64,000 nt of DNA from JABAAI01 sp965261955 (GTDB lineage: Bacteria > Spirochaetota > Leptospiria > Leptospirales > Leptonemataceae): positions 283,783 to 347,782 of the forward strand of contig CBDHEM010000013.1 of assembly GCA_965261955.1 (NCBI GenBank). The letters run 5' to 3'. The notes beneath the pieces were generated by a model. It worked only from the letters and a program-made list of their open reading frames with translations, had not been told where the DNA came from and did no database searches. Position 1 is the first letter of the stretch. Each line of letters begins with the position of its first letter. Shown here in pieces: positions 27,392-36,034 of the stretch. Made by a program: the position numbers and the translations under genes.

Positions 27392-27886
27392 CTATTTCTT
27401 TTGAGAAGCAGTATTATATTTTATACTCATTTTTTCTGCAAAATCTTTCAGGTATAGATCAGATGATGACTTCAATTTAGGGATGGAAGCCTTAAGCCTC
27501 TCTTCCTTTTCTCCTAAACTAATTAAAGCCAAAAGGGAAGTGTAGCGGAGGCTAGGCGGTACGCTACTCTTCTGAACAGTTTGTAGGAGTGAATCGTATA
27601 TGCTATCATTTTTTTCTTCTTTTCCAATTATTGCCAATGCATTTGCTGCAGCAACTCTTACGTGAAGATCAACCTTTTTATCCTCCAACAGAAAAATTAA
27701 CTCATTGACAGAGGAAACATCTTTTTCCTTCCCCAAATATCGACAGGCTTCTTCTTGGAGTTGGATATCCTCAGATTTTAGATCCCTTTGATAATCTTCT
27801 TTTGTTTTTTTTGTTTTCTGCGCAGTTAATGAGGAAGCTAAAAACAAAACCGCAAGCCCCAAAACTATTTTTTCAAGAAATTTCAT
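27392..27886 (-). CDS. Exported HEAT-repeat protein
   Basis: The 164-residue product has a signal peptide (residues 1-22, ending S-S-L-T-A-Q) and then HEAT-like helical pairs: E-E-A-C-R-Y-L-G, V-R-V-A-A-A-N-A-L-A-I-I-G and L-R-Y-T-S-L-L-A-L-I-S-L-G. HEAT repeats usually bind proteins. It is probably periplasmic. Partner unknown. Confidence 0.8.
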   Translation of the reverse strand: MKFLEKIVLGLAVLFLASSLTAQKTKKTKEDYQRDLKSEDIQLQEEACRYLGKEKDVSSVNELIFLLEDKKVDLHVRVAAANALAIIGKEEKNDSIYDSLLQTVQKSSVPPSLRYTSLLALISLGEKEERLKASIPKLKSSSDLYLKDFAEKMSIKYNTASQKK

Positions 27887-28295
27887 GAGCCAACTCTCGG
27901 AATATCTCTATATTTTACAACAATTTTATTAAAAATTTATGCTTATTTATGCTTATTTATGCTTATCGTATTTATCCTTAATAATCGTATTTATCCCTAA
28001 GCTAATAGAACAGAATTCAATTCCCAAGTTCTGTACTGCCGAATTGAGGTGTTTTATAATAGCCGAGGTGTTTTCTAATCAGGCATAGAACACATTCACT
28101 TTATAGGATATAAGAGCCCTATAAAATTTGAGAAAGAATACTATTCTGGAAGAATACCATGCTGGAAGAAATACTATGCTGGTTAATGAAAAAAAAGCTA
28201 AAAACAACTGCACGAAGCATTGGGGGAAGGTCAGTTCTACATTTTCTGAATAAAAGTTAATTGACACATATGAGTATGGTGAAACGCCTACTGGC
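27887..28295. other. Gene-free interval with several short tandem repeats
   Basis: This 409-bp interval separates two divergent genes. It holds TTATGCTTAT three times (27937-27966), two copies of a ~19-bp GAGGTGTTTT-type unit near 28045-28080, and a degenerate ~16-bp unit (ATGCTGGAAGAAATACT) at 28140-28182. TTGACA at 28261 is a possible -35 box, but the -10 is poor. Confidence 0.55.
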
Positions 28296-29090
28296 ATGGC
28301 AAAAAAGAAAGTATCCAAAAAAGTAGCTAAGAAAATATCCAAGAAAGTATCTGCGAAAAAAGTAACTAAGAAAATATCCGCGAAAAAAGTCGCGGAGAAG
28401 ACGGGTAAAAAGAAGGTTGTAAAAAAATCTTCCTCTTCGTCTGATAAAAGGGCTGGTGGTATAACTCCTTCTAGTAAATACGCTACTTTCCCTTCCTCGT
28501 CTCTTCCACGGAGCAACTATTCTTCTTCTGAAAATGTTAGAGATAAATATGGTATAGCCAGAAGCGGGGAGATGAACTTTACGGGGGGACGTCTAACTGT
28601 ACTCGTCGCTCTGGGGGCCATTGTTATTGTTATAGCTACTTGGGGTATTTTTTCCGGAGATGGAGGAAGTGATACCTCTGATCTTCCTTCTCCTTTAACA
28701 GAAACGGGTTCTCCCTCCGAAAGTTTCGGTGATAAAGAGGAAACAAATCGAGAAGGGAGCAGTGTGGAAGACAATGAGAATGGAGCCGCTCCCAATCCGG
28801 AAGCTCAAAAAGAACAAATACAAGAACAGCAACAAAACTCTGAAACTGGCGAAGCTGTACAGGGAGACGGCTCACCAGAGACATATAGACCCACTCCAGA
28901 TGTCCCTACGCAAGAGGGGTCAGATCAAAGCGGTACCTATACAGTCCGGTCAGGTGATACGCTACAGGGAATTGCCAAAAAGACATTAGGAGATCCTTTG
29001 AAATACAAGGAAATCGTGAAAATTAATGGTATTTCCCCTTCTTCTGGTATTCGTATTGGTCAAGTTTTGATTATACCACCAAAGCAGTAA
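28296..29090 (+). CDS. LysM-domain membrane protein with histone-H1-like N-terminus
   Basis: The first ~48 residues are almost only Lys, Val, Ala, Ser and Ile in K-K-V-S-K-K and K-K-I-S-A-K-K repeats, like histone H1-type bacterial proteins. One membrane segment follows at about residues 104-122, then an acidic, Gln-rich linker. The C-terminal LysM domain (~213-263) has Y-T-V-R-S-G-D-T-L and I-R-I-G-Q-V-L-I-I-P. The LysM domain should bind peptidoglycan outside the membrane, while the basic tail would lie in the cytoplasm and could contact DNA, which is inference. Confidence 0.85.
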   Translation: MAKKKVSKKVAKKISKKVSAKKVTKKISAKKVAEKTGKKKVVKKSSSSSDKRAGGITPSSKYATFPSSSLPRSNYSSSENVRDKYGIARSGEMNFTGGRLTVLVALGAIVIVIATWGIFSGDGGSDTSDLPSPLTETGSPSESFGDKEETNREGSSVEDNENGAAPNPEAQKEQIQEQQQNSETGEAVQGDGSPETYRPTPDVPTQEGSDQSGTYTVRSGDTLQGIAKKTLGDPLKYKEIVKINGISPSSGIRIGQVLIIPPKQ

Positions 29091-29115
29091 GAAGCCACTT
29101 CATCACAATGGGGAC

Positions 29116-29150
29116 GAGGAGCTTTCGTAAGGCTCCTCTGATCTTTTTCT
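29116..29150 (+). terminator. Rho-independent terminator after the LysM gene
   Basis: GAGGAGC...GCTCCTC form a stem extended by T-A pairs around a short loop (29116-29138), followed by TGATCTTTTTCTT. It lies 25 bp past the LysM stop codon on the same strand. Confidence 0.8.
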
Positions 29151-29309
29151 TATTCTCTTCCATTTTCTCCCTTATTTCTCTTTTTTTCCTTGAAATAGAC
29201 GAGGATATATTTTTGTGATGGTTTTTTGTGATGGTTACGAAGGAAGTGAGGTTCTTTTGGAGCTTCTTTTCTTTGCCTATTGCTATAGGATTTTAGACGG
29301 GAAAAAAAT

Positions 29310-30491
29310 CTGGATAAAAGTACAAAAAGCTTTCCTGTTAAGAAGGATCTACTTTACTTTAACCACTGTGGGATTGCCCCTCTCTATTCGCGGGCATTGG
29401 ATGCTGGGCATACCTTTGCAACAGATCATAGCCTTTTAGGCATTGGCGTCGCTTCTAAGTATGATACCATCTTAGAAAAATTACATCATTCCGTAGCAAA
29501 ATTTTTGCATACCGAAGCTAGTCACATATCTTTTGTACACAATACAGGGGAAGCCCTTTCGCTTCTGGCAGAAGGCTTCCCTTTTGCAAAAGACGATGAA
29601 ATTATCAGTTATGTTCATGAATATCCCTCTAATCACTATCCTTGGTTGCTCCAAGGAAGACGTGGAGCGAAGCTTGTTCTTTTAAAAAATCAGGATACTA
29701 CCCAAAATCACTTGGCCGGTAAACGCCCTTGCGGTTGGTCTTGGGAAGAGCTCCAAGAGAAAATTACTTCTCGGACACGTATCATTGCTTTGAGTCATGT
29801 TCAATTCACTAGTGGCTTTGCTTGTGACCTGGTGCGTTTAGGTAAATTATGCAAAGAAAAAAAGATTTATCTAGTGATTGATGCGGCTCAAAGTATGGGC
29901 TCTTTACCAATTTATCCAGAAAAATGGAATATTAGTGCCATGGCAAGTTCATGTTGGAAGTGGCTTTTGGGTCCTATCGGTTCAGGTATTTTATACACTA
30001 GCCCGGAACTACGAGAGGAGTTGGGTTTTACTATGGCTGGGGCTGATCTTATGGAACAAGGAGATGATTATCTCAATCACAACTGGAAACCACATTTAGA
30101 TGGTAGGCGTTTTGAATATAGCACAGTCGCTTATGAATTTGCGGCACAGCTACTGGCCTGTTTTGATCATATTTTTAATCGATATGGAATAGAAAAAATA
30201 CATAAAGAAATTAAAGAACTACAAAACTTATTTATAGATCAGATGAACAGGAAGGACACACAAGTTTTACTCCCCCTCCATTTTTCACCGGAAAACTCTT
30301 CTGGTATATTGAGTTTTGTCGCGAAAGACTGTGATCCAAACTCTATTGTAAGTCAAGTACAAGAAGAAGGCCTGTCCATATCCACACGGGGAGGCTATGT
30401 TCGCGTGGGGATGCATTTTTACAATACACCGGAGGAAATTCATCAAGCCGTTGACATACTATCAAAAATTAGTACTCGACGAAGTCTCTGA
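29310..30491 (+). CDS. Class V aminotransferase / cysteine desulfurase-like PLP enzyme
   Basis: The fold-type I PLP enzyme shows H-N-T-G-E-A near the cofactor phosphate, V-I-D-A-A-Q-S for the pyridine-nitrogen Asp, and S-S-C-W-K-W-L-L-G-P with the Schiff-base Lys. The in-frame sequence before the first TTG (29397) encodes F-P-V-K-K-D-L-L-Y-F-N-H-C-G-I-A-P-L, the expected family N-terminus. The gene must therefore start further left. The frame is closed by TAG at 29286-29288 and offers only CTG 29310 (after GGGAAAAAAAT), so the start is non-canonical or lost. The substrate is unknown. Confidence 0.8.
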   Translation: MDKSTKSFPVKKDLLYFNHCGIAPLYSRALDAGHTFATDHSLLGIGVASKYDTILEKLHHSVAKFLHTEASHISFVHNTGEALSLLAEGFPFAKDDEIISYVHEYPSNHYPWLLQGRRGAKLVLLKNQDTTQNHLAGKRPCGWSWEELQEKITSRTRIIALSHVQFTSGFACDLVRLGKLCKEKKIYLVIDAAQSMGSLPIYPEKWNISAMASSCWKWLLGPIGSGILYTSPELREELGFTMAGADLMEQGDDYLNHNWKPHLDGRRFEYSTVAYEFAAQLLACFDHIFNRYGIEKIHKEIKELQNLFIDQMNRKDTQVLLPLHFSPENSSGILSFVAKDCDPNSIVSQVQEEGLSISTRGGYVRVGMHFYNTPEEIHQAVDILSKISTRRSL

Positions 30492-30513
30492 TGTTTTTTT
30501 ACGATACACAATC

Positions 30514-30867
30514 ATGCCTACCTATTCCTACAAATGTCATGAGTGTGAGCACACCTATGATTCATTCCAATCCATAAAGGATGAACCCCATACTTCATGT
30601 CCGGAATGCTCTGGTAAAGTGATACGCTTAATCGGTTCTGGGGCAGGTATTGTCTTTAAGGGATCGGGCTTTTATGTTACAGATTATCGCAAACAAGATA
30701 AAGCCTCTGATGACAGTAAAAGTAATTCTTCAGATGCAAAAGAATCATCTTCGGGGAAAACAGAGAAAACGACGAAAGCAGAAACAAATCAATCTGCCAG
30801 TCAAGGTAAATCCGGCTCCTCTAACAGTGGCAGTACAAATGGCCAGTCTAAATCAAGAACGGATTGA
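30514..30867 (+). CDS. FmdB-family zinc-ribbon protein
   Basis: The 117-residue product starts M-P-T-Y-S-Y-K-C, the standard FmdB start, with zinc-binding pairs C8-x2-C11 and C29-x2-C32 and G-S-G-F-Y-V-T-D near residue 60. The tail is Ser/Lys-rich low complexity. The role is regulatory or unknown. A longer frame starting at 30397 is less likely because it would add residues not found in this family. Its stop overlaps the start of lpxI. Confidence 0.85.
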   Translation: MPTYSYKCHECEHTYDSFQSIKDEPHTSCPECSGKVIRLIGSGAGIVFKGSGFYVTDYRKQDKASDDSKSNSSDAKESSSGKTEKTTKAETNQSASQGKSGSSNSGSTNGQSKSRTD

Positions 30868-31808
30868 TTTCCCTCTTTGCTAAGAAAAAATCATTAAAAA
30901 AGAAGTTATATAAAAAGCATATTGTGGCAGTTGTAAAAGAACGAGAGGTCTGTTTAGGTATTATAGCCGGTGCAGGAGACATGCCTTGGATGGCTGCTAC
31001 TAATGCAAAAAAAAATGGTGAGAATGTACGCATCTTTCTTGGAGTCAAATCTCATATTCCGGAAGACTTTCTTACTATTACAGAAAAATTTATTCCGAAC
31101 AAATTTTATAGCACTCTTTTACCAGCCCTACAGCGTCATAAAATAAAAGAAGTCATTATTTTGGGAAAATTCACGAGAGAACTCTTTTATCATGGGCCTA
31201 GTCTAGACTTTCGTTTGAGAATAGACTTGCTCCGGCATTTTTCTCAAAGTGATTATTCTTTGTTTCAATTACTAGAGAGAATACTCAAAAGAAGAAATAT
31301 TTCCATATTACCCCAAACTCATTTTTTGCAAGATTTCTTTTTAAGAGAAGGTCGTTATGGAAAACGTATAGCCAAACATGAACTGTACGATATCGATTTT
31401 GGTATGCGCCATGTTAAAGTACTCAATGAGCTAGACATAGGTCAGACAGTTGTTGTGGGGAACCGCTGTATCCTTGCTGTGGAAGCCGCAGAAGGAACCA
31501 ATCTTTGCATTGAACGTGCCGGAAATATTTTTTTGGAAAAAGGAGGAGCAGTTGTTTGTAAAATTTCTCGTGAAAATCATGATATGCGCAATGATATTCC
31601 AACAATTGGAGTCACTACTTTGGATACAATGCACAGAGTGATGTGTCGTGTACTTGCCTTTGATGCAAAGACCACTTTGATCGTACAACCGGATGAATTT
31701 GTAAAAAAAGCAAAAGAATACAAGATTAGCTTACTCTCTGTTGATTCAGCTCAAGTGACCAAAGATTATCTAAAAGAAGTGAATAAAGTAGATAGAGTCC
31801 TAGCTTAG
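30864..31808 (+). CDS. lpxI: UDP-2,3-diacylglucosamine pyrophosphatase LpxI
   Basis: LpxI hydrolyses UDP-2,3-diacylglucosamine to lipid X in lipid A synthesis; it replaces LpxH in many bacteria. The protein shows L-G-I-I-A-G-A-G-D-M-P-W near the N-terminus, V-V-G-N-R-C-I-L-A-V-E-A-A-E-G-T, and D-I-P-T-I-G-V near the end. The start may be TTG 30864 (overlapping the fmdB-like stop) or GTG 30924, which would trim a Lys-rich lead. lpxB follows after 94 bp, which supports the pathway assignment. Confidence 0.92.
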   Translation: MISLFAKKKSLKKKLYKKHIVAVVKEREVCLGIIAGAGDMPWMAATNAKKNGENVRIFLGVKSHIPEDFLTITEKFIPNKFYSTLLPALQRHKIKEVIILGKFTRELFYHGPSLDFRLRIDLLRHFSQSDYSLFQLLERILKRRNISILPQTHFLQDFFLREGRYGKRIAKHELYDIDFGMRHVKVLNELDIGQTVVVGNRCILAVEAAEGTNLCIERAGNIFLEKGGAVVCKISRENHDMRNDIPTIGVTTLDTMHRVMCRVLAFDAKTTLIVQPDEFVKKAKEYKISLLSVDSAQVTKDYLKEVNKVDRVLA

Positions 31809-31840
31809 GAGAGGAGAGGAGAGGAGAGGGGAAAGGGGAA
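31808..31840. repeat. Purine 5-bp tandem repeat between lpxI and lpxB
   Basis: A GGAGA unit is repeated about five times before degrading to GGGGAAAGGGG. It lies wholly between the two lipid A genes. It could alter spacing by slippage, but no role is shown. Confidence 0.7.
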
Positions 31841-31902
31841 ACTTCTGTCCAAAGTTACAGAGTGTTTTTTCAAACACGTAATGTATAAAGCATTTCATAA
31901 TT

Positions 31903-33327
31903 ATGGAAAAAGAAATCAATCAAGAGAAACTCGATACAAAAAAATCTAAAAAATCTTCTAAGAAATCTAAGGAATCTATAGAAAAGACCGTATACACAGG
32001 GGTGAGTAGCTCAAAAAAAGAGCGACCTTCTCTCTTTGATCCTGACAGCTTCTCTGTTCTAAAAACAGGGAAGGAAGCTCTTAAAGATAAATCTATCACA
32101 AAAAAAATCTATGGTAAATCAAAAGGCAACCTGTCAGGAAATCAAAGAAGTAAAGTATATATCAATCGCTCCTCTTTGAAGACTCCTATACTCATCATAG
32201 CCGGAGAACATTCTGGCGACCTATTGGGGGGTGAGCTTGTTAAAAATTTACGGTCCTTAGGTTTTACTAACTTTTTTGGAACGGGTGGGCATCTCATGGA
32301 AAAACAAGGAGTCGATCTTTTGGAAAGAGTTGAGAATATGACCACCGTAGGTGTAATAGACGCACTCAAGGCATATAAAAAACTCAAGAAATTAGCAAAA
32401 GAACTATACGCACAGGTTCTAGCCAGAGGTATCCAAACCGCTATCCTCATTGACTATCCAGGCTTTAATCTTCGGTTTGCACCCAAATTAAAGAAAATGG
32501 GGATACGTGTGATTTACATGGTTAGCCCACAACTTTGGGCATGGCATTATAGTCGAATCAAAATAATCAAAAAGAACATAGAACTGATGTTAGTTCTCTT
32601 TCCATTTGAGGAAGAAATGTATACACGAGAAGGAGTAAAATCACATTGTATTGGTCACCCCTCATTGTACCGTTTACCTTTACAGCTTATAAAAGAAAAA
32701 AGTCTGTATGGTGAATTGGCTTCCATTCGAAAAAAAAACTGGTACACCATCGGCCTTTTTCCCGGTAGTCGATCTAGTGAAATCAAAGCCCATCTGTCTG
32801 ATATGCTACAAGCTGCTGATCTTTTTCATAAGGAGTTTCCTAAATCTTGTTTTTTAGTAGCAGGTGTAAATACTCAAATGGAAAGTTATATACGAAATGT
32901 ACTGAAAAAATATACCCACATTCCCATAGTTTATGACATTGGGCGTAGTCTTCGAATGATGGAAGAGAGTGATGTTCTAATTATGGCCTCTGGTACAGTT
33001 GTTTTGGAAGGGACCTATTTCAAAAAACCAATGCTTGTTGTATATCGCACGGGATGGATTAATTTCTTTATAGCTAGTATAGTTTTACGAGTACGGTGTT
33101 TGAATATGATAAACATACTTGCACAAAAACAAATTGTTTCGGAATTTTTACAATCGGAAATCACACCCAAAACAATTTACATAGCACTCAAAGATATGCT
33201 TCAAAATAAAGAATATAAAGACAAAATTTCAGAAGAATTATGGCTTATTTACAAATCATTGACAATGAAAAACCCAGCCAGAAAAGCCGCTTTTTACATA
33301 GCAGATCTATTAGGAAAAAGAAGATAA
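31903..33327 (+). CDS. lpxB: Lipid A disaccharide synthase LpxB with N-terminal extension
   Basis: LpxB is a peripheral inner-membrane GT19 glycosyltransferase that joins UDP-2,3-diacylglucosamine and lipid X. The catalytic body begins near residue 95 (I-I-A-G-E-H-S-G-D-L-L-G-G), with V-S-P-Q-L-W-A-W-H, L-F-P-G-S-R-S-S-E-I and A-S-G-T-V-V-L-E-G further on. The first ~93 residues are an added Lys/Ser-rich low-complexity segment (K-K-S-K-K-S-S-K-K-S-K). Total length is 474 residues against about 380 usual. Confidence 0.94.
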   Translation: MEKEINQEKLDTKKSKKSSKKSKESIEKTVYTGVSSSKKERPSLFDPDSFSVLKTGKEALKDKSITKKIYGKSKGNLSGNQRSKVYINRSSLKTPILIIAGEHSGDLLGGELVKNLRSLGFTNFFGTGGHLMEKQGVDLLERVENMTTVGVIDALKAYKKLKKLAKELYAQVLARGIQTAILIDYPGFNLRFAPKLKKMGIRVIYMVSPQLWAWHYSRIKIIKKNIELMLVLFPFEEEMYTREGVKSHCIGHPSLYRLPLQLIKEKSLYGELASIRKKNWYTIGLFPGSRSSEIKAHLSDMLQAADLFHKEFPKSCFLVAGVNTQMESYIRNVLKKYTHIPIVYDIGRSLRMMEESDVLIMASGTVVLEGTYFKKPMLVVYRTGWINFFIASIVLRVRCLNMINILAQKQIVSEFLQSEITPKTIYIALKDMLQNKEYKDKISEELWLIYKSLTMKNPARKAAFYIADLLGKRR

Positions 33328-33412
33328 CTGATTTTGCATAATATGAAGGCTAACTACAAAAGTCTTGATAAAAGCCGAGATGAGGTCTTGGTGGCAGTAT
33401 CGGATACAGTGT

Positions 33413-34543
33413 CTATGAAAATATAGTCGGTTCACGTATTAGGCGTATGCCAAAAAGACTTTCCACTTTTTTTTCGATTTCTGTGGCAAAATTTAGTAAC
33501 TCCTGTGTCGTTCCATTATAATTCACAAGGGCCAAAGCATGCTGAATAGAAATACCAACTCCGCCTCTCCGAGTGCCTCGAATAAAACCAGCATTCTCAA
33601 TGAGCCAAGCAGCCGAAACTTTCACATATGTATCAGAAGGGAAATGAGCTATTGCTTGAACTATTTTTAAAGCTTGCGTTTTCTTTTCTAGCTGTTCGTA
33701 TTCGTTTTTTGTTACAATGGGATTTGTGAAAAATGAACCAACAGAACGAGAATAGATATTCGTAGGGTCGATGAGCATTCCTTTGTGAGAGCGTAATTCA
33801 AAAATAACATTTCGTATTAACGATAGATATTTTTTGGGATTTTGCGTTATCTTTTTATTTTTATATTTTGTATGTGCCAAAGTGAGTTCTATGTGTTTTC
33901 GTAGCTCAGTGTATTTGATTTTAGGGTCATAATTTTGTTTGTTTTTTTTGAATAGATAGTTCACACGAGTGATTACACGCCGTTTGGTTTCTTCTCTTTT
34001 AAAAAGGCTAGAGCGATATGAAAATTCACATTCTGTTGCGGATAATTTAGAATACTCTAAGCTGTCTGTATCTAGGAACTCTACACTTTCTATGGTTTGG
34101 GATACCTCCTGACCATAAGCACCTACATTTTGTATAGGAGTGGCACCGACTAGACCCGGTATACCAGAAAGGGACTCTATGCCACCAAGACCCATGCAAA
34201 CGGTACGCTTGACTATTCCATCCCATAATTCTCCAGCAGAGGCTTGGAGGGTCACTATCCCCCCCTTTCTTTTTTGGAAACGAATGCCACGCAAAGCGAT
34301 CTGAATAACAAGACCATCAAAACCAGCGTCCGGCAGAATAATATTGCTCCCTCCCCCTAAAATGAGAAAAGGCATCTTTTTTTTTTGGGCTTCTTTTATA
34401 ATGAGATAGAGACTTTTTTTGTTTCTAACTGTGTAAAAGTAAGTAGCCTCCCCCCCCAAAGCTATGCTGGTTACAGAAGAAAGACGTACCTTTTTTTTAG
34501 ACGCTGCGATGGATGAGTTTTGAAAAAAGGGTAAAGAAAACAA
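33413..34543 (-). CDS. murB: UDP-N-acetylenolpyruvoylglucosamine reductase MurB
   Basis: MurB is a FAD enzyme that makes UDP-MurNAc for peptidoglycan. The FAD motifs are L-G-G-G-S-N-I-I and G-I-P-G-L-V-G-A-T-P-I-Q-N-V-G-A-Y-G. Catalytic residues lie in Y-R-S-S-L-F and the S-V-G-S-F-F-T-N-P segment, and the terminal Glu is in R-E-P-T. At 376 residues it has a Lys-rich insertion near 200-240. It faces lpxB convergently. Confidence 0.94.
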   Translation of the reverse strand: MFSLPFFQNSSIAASKKKVRLSSVTSIALGGEATYFYTVRNKKSLYLIIKEAQKKKMPFLILGGGSNIILPDAGFDGLVIQIALRGIRFQKRKGGIVTLQASAGELWDGIVKRTVCMGLGGIESLSGIPGLVGATPIQNVGAYGQEVSQTIESVEFLDTDSLEYSKLSATECEFSYRSSLFKREETKRRVITRVNYLFKKNKQNYDPKIKYTELRKHIELTLAHTKYKNKKITQNPKKYLSLIRNVIFELRSHKGMLIDPTNIYSRSVGSFFTNPIVTKNEYEQLEKKTQALKIVQAIAHFPSDTYVKVSAAWLIENAGFIRGTRRGGVGISIQHALALVNYNGTTQELLNFATEIEKKVESLFGIRLIREPTIFS

Positions 34544-34610
34544 TAGATACTAAAATGATTTACTTAGGATAAAATAAAAAAGAGATAGGAAGCTTAGCAT
34601 CCTTTATTGA

Positions 34611-34769
34611 TTATTTCTTCGTTTTTCCCAAAAGAGATTCGAGCATTTTTTGACGCCTCTCAAAACGCTGGTTGCCATTCATAGAAAGCCACTCACGTTT
34701 TAAATTCTTCTCTGCGACTCCAGTTTGTAAAGAATAGCGACGAATCAATTTAACTGTTTTTCCATTCAT
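34611..34769 (-). CDS. Small basic protein, 52 residues
   Basis: An ATG at 34769 opens a 52-residue frame reading M-N-G-K-T-V-K-L-I-R-R-Y-S and ending in L-L-G-K-T-K-K. It is strongly basic, with a charged-helix pattern like small RNA- or ribosome-associated proteins. It fills the space between murB and tRNA-Ser and overlaps nothing. Family unknown. Confidence 0.6.
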   Translation of the reverse strand: MNGKTVKLIRRYSLQTGVAEKNLKREWLSMNGNQRFERRQKMLESLLGKTKK

Positions 34770-34887
34770 AAGTCATGGGAAGCTATCACATCAAGACTAG
34801 TCAATACAAAAAAGGTGAGAAAAATCTACTTTTTGAGATTTACACAGAATAGGAGGAAGGGGACAGGTATCTTTCCATCTAAAAAAA

Positions 34888-34972
<85 letters not shown>

Positions 34973-35097
34973 TTTAATCAGGTGCTTATAGCTTTTCCAA
35001 TATCCCATCCTCAAAAAGCTTCATAGCGCTTATGTGGATATTAGAATAGGGACTCCCATAAAATGGGAAAGCATTTACCGGTCATAATTGAGATTAT

Positions 35098-35213
35098 GGG
35101 GCTGTTGCGAAATGTAAAGAATTGCAAATAAACGGTCATAAGATGCCGCAATATGCTGATTGAAGGCATTCTATACAGGCATTCTCGTGTTTTTTTGTAT
35201 TTTGCAAAGCCCC
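35098..35213. repeat. MITE-like element, copy 6
   Basis: GGGGCTGTTGCGAAATGTAA at the left and TTGTATTTTGCAAAGCCCC at the right are good inverted counterparts. The interior ATTGCAAATAAACGGTCAT is recognisably the same family. TTAT occurs on both sides and could be a target duplication. Confidence 0.72.
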
Positions 35214-35421
35214 CTTATTGAAAAAGTAGCTGTGCTTGATACTCTTCTATTTTAGTTTAGAAAAGATGAAACAGAAATAGTTAGGCTAAATACGAGTTGA
35301 AAGATGTTGAAAGATATGGTAGATTTATCGGATAGAGTTACTGTGGTTATACCCATAAAATGTGTTTGTTACAACTTGATCTGGTATATTTATGTCATCC
35401 TTTTGATATTTTTGATATTCA

Positions 35422-35443
35422 GATCTGATCTGATCTGATCTGA
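35422..35443. repeat. GATCT microsatellite
   Basis: The pentamer GATCT is repeated four times, preceded by a short TTTTGATAT duplication. No gene overlaps it. Confidence 0.75.
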
Positions 35444-35546
35444 ATAGAACAGAACGTCAGATTAAATTGTGATGATTACAATTTATCAGTATTTAATTTT
35501 ACAGACACTAGGCATTGAAGCCTTTATTGAAGCCTTTATAAAATGC

Positions 35547-35584
35547 ATGATATTGAACTATGATTGATCATAATTCAATATCAT
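35547..35584. repeat. 38-bp near-perfect palindrome
   Basis: ATGATATTGAACTATGATT reads as the inverse complement of the following 19 bases apart from a few mismatches. It could form a cruciform or hairpin, or bind a dimeric protein. An 11-bp tandem repeat follows within 5 bp. Confidence 0.65.
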
Positions 35585-35588
35585 GGAA

Positions 35589-35632
35589 TTATGATGGAGT
35601 TATGATGGAGTTATGATGGAGTTATGATGGAA
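35589..35632. repeat. 11-bp tandem repeat, four copies
   Basis: TTATGATGGAG occurs three times without change and a fourth time ending in A. It is not in a coding frame. Confidence 0.8.
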
Positions 35633-35696
35633 ACTCCTTCTGTTTTACAAAAGCAACGACTTTCTTTGGGATAATTTTGGCGTAATCTGTATCTTG

Positions 35697-35719
35697 ATTT
35701 TTTTTTTGGGGGGGGGGGG
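35697..35719. repeat. T11-G12 homopolymer tract
   Basis: Eleven T residues are followed by twelve G residues about 315 bp before hsdM. A G tract this long is rare in an AT-rich genome and is prone to length change. Confidence 0.8.
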
Positions 35720-35881
35720 AGATAGTATAACAACACCAGTTTCTATTATAATCTACTCAGTTTTAGCGAAACTGATTTTAAACATGCTCAACAAGTGAAG
35801 CCTTCTGCGTGCCCAAATCCGAAACAGACCTTTTGAAATTACACGCTTGGCGTGTTTATAATGTTTACGCCTTAGCTATAA

Positions 35882-35910
35882 TTGTCACATAGGTATAGCA
35901 TAATGCTATA
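35882..35910 (+). promoter_or_regulatory. Candidate hsdM promoter with overlapping operator-like palindrome
   Basis: TTGTCA at 35882-35887 could be a -35 box. About 17 bp later lies a TATA-containing -10 candidate at 35904-35910. The 17-bp stretch TATAGCATAATGCTATA (35894-35910) is a perfect palindrome about a central A and covers that -10, an arrangement typical of repressor sites. The regulator is not known. Confidence 0.45.
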
Positions 35911-36034
35911 GATGGATGTAAAGCAAGGAAAGAAAATGGAAAGAAAAAATGGAAAAAAATCACTAGAAAATCAAGAGTGCAAACAAGACACAAACGAACA
36001 AAATCATAGAAATTTGGGGTAATGAATTTATATA

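Larger units (their letters stand above)
34973..36034. other. Long gene-free interval before the defence island
   Basis: About 1.06 kb without a gene. It holds a MITE (35098-35213), a GATCT microsatellite, a 38-bp palindrome, an 11-bp tandem repeat, a T11G12 homopolymer pair, and a candidate promoter/operator close to hsdM. Each is listed separately. Confidence 0.65.
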
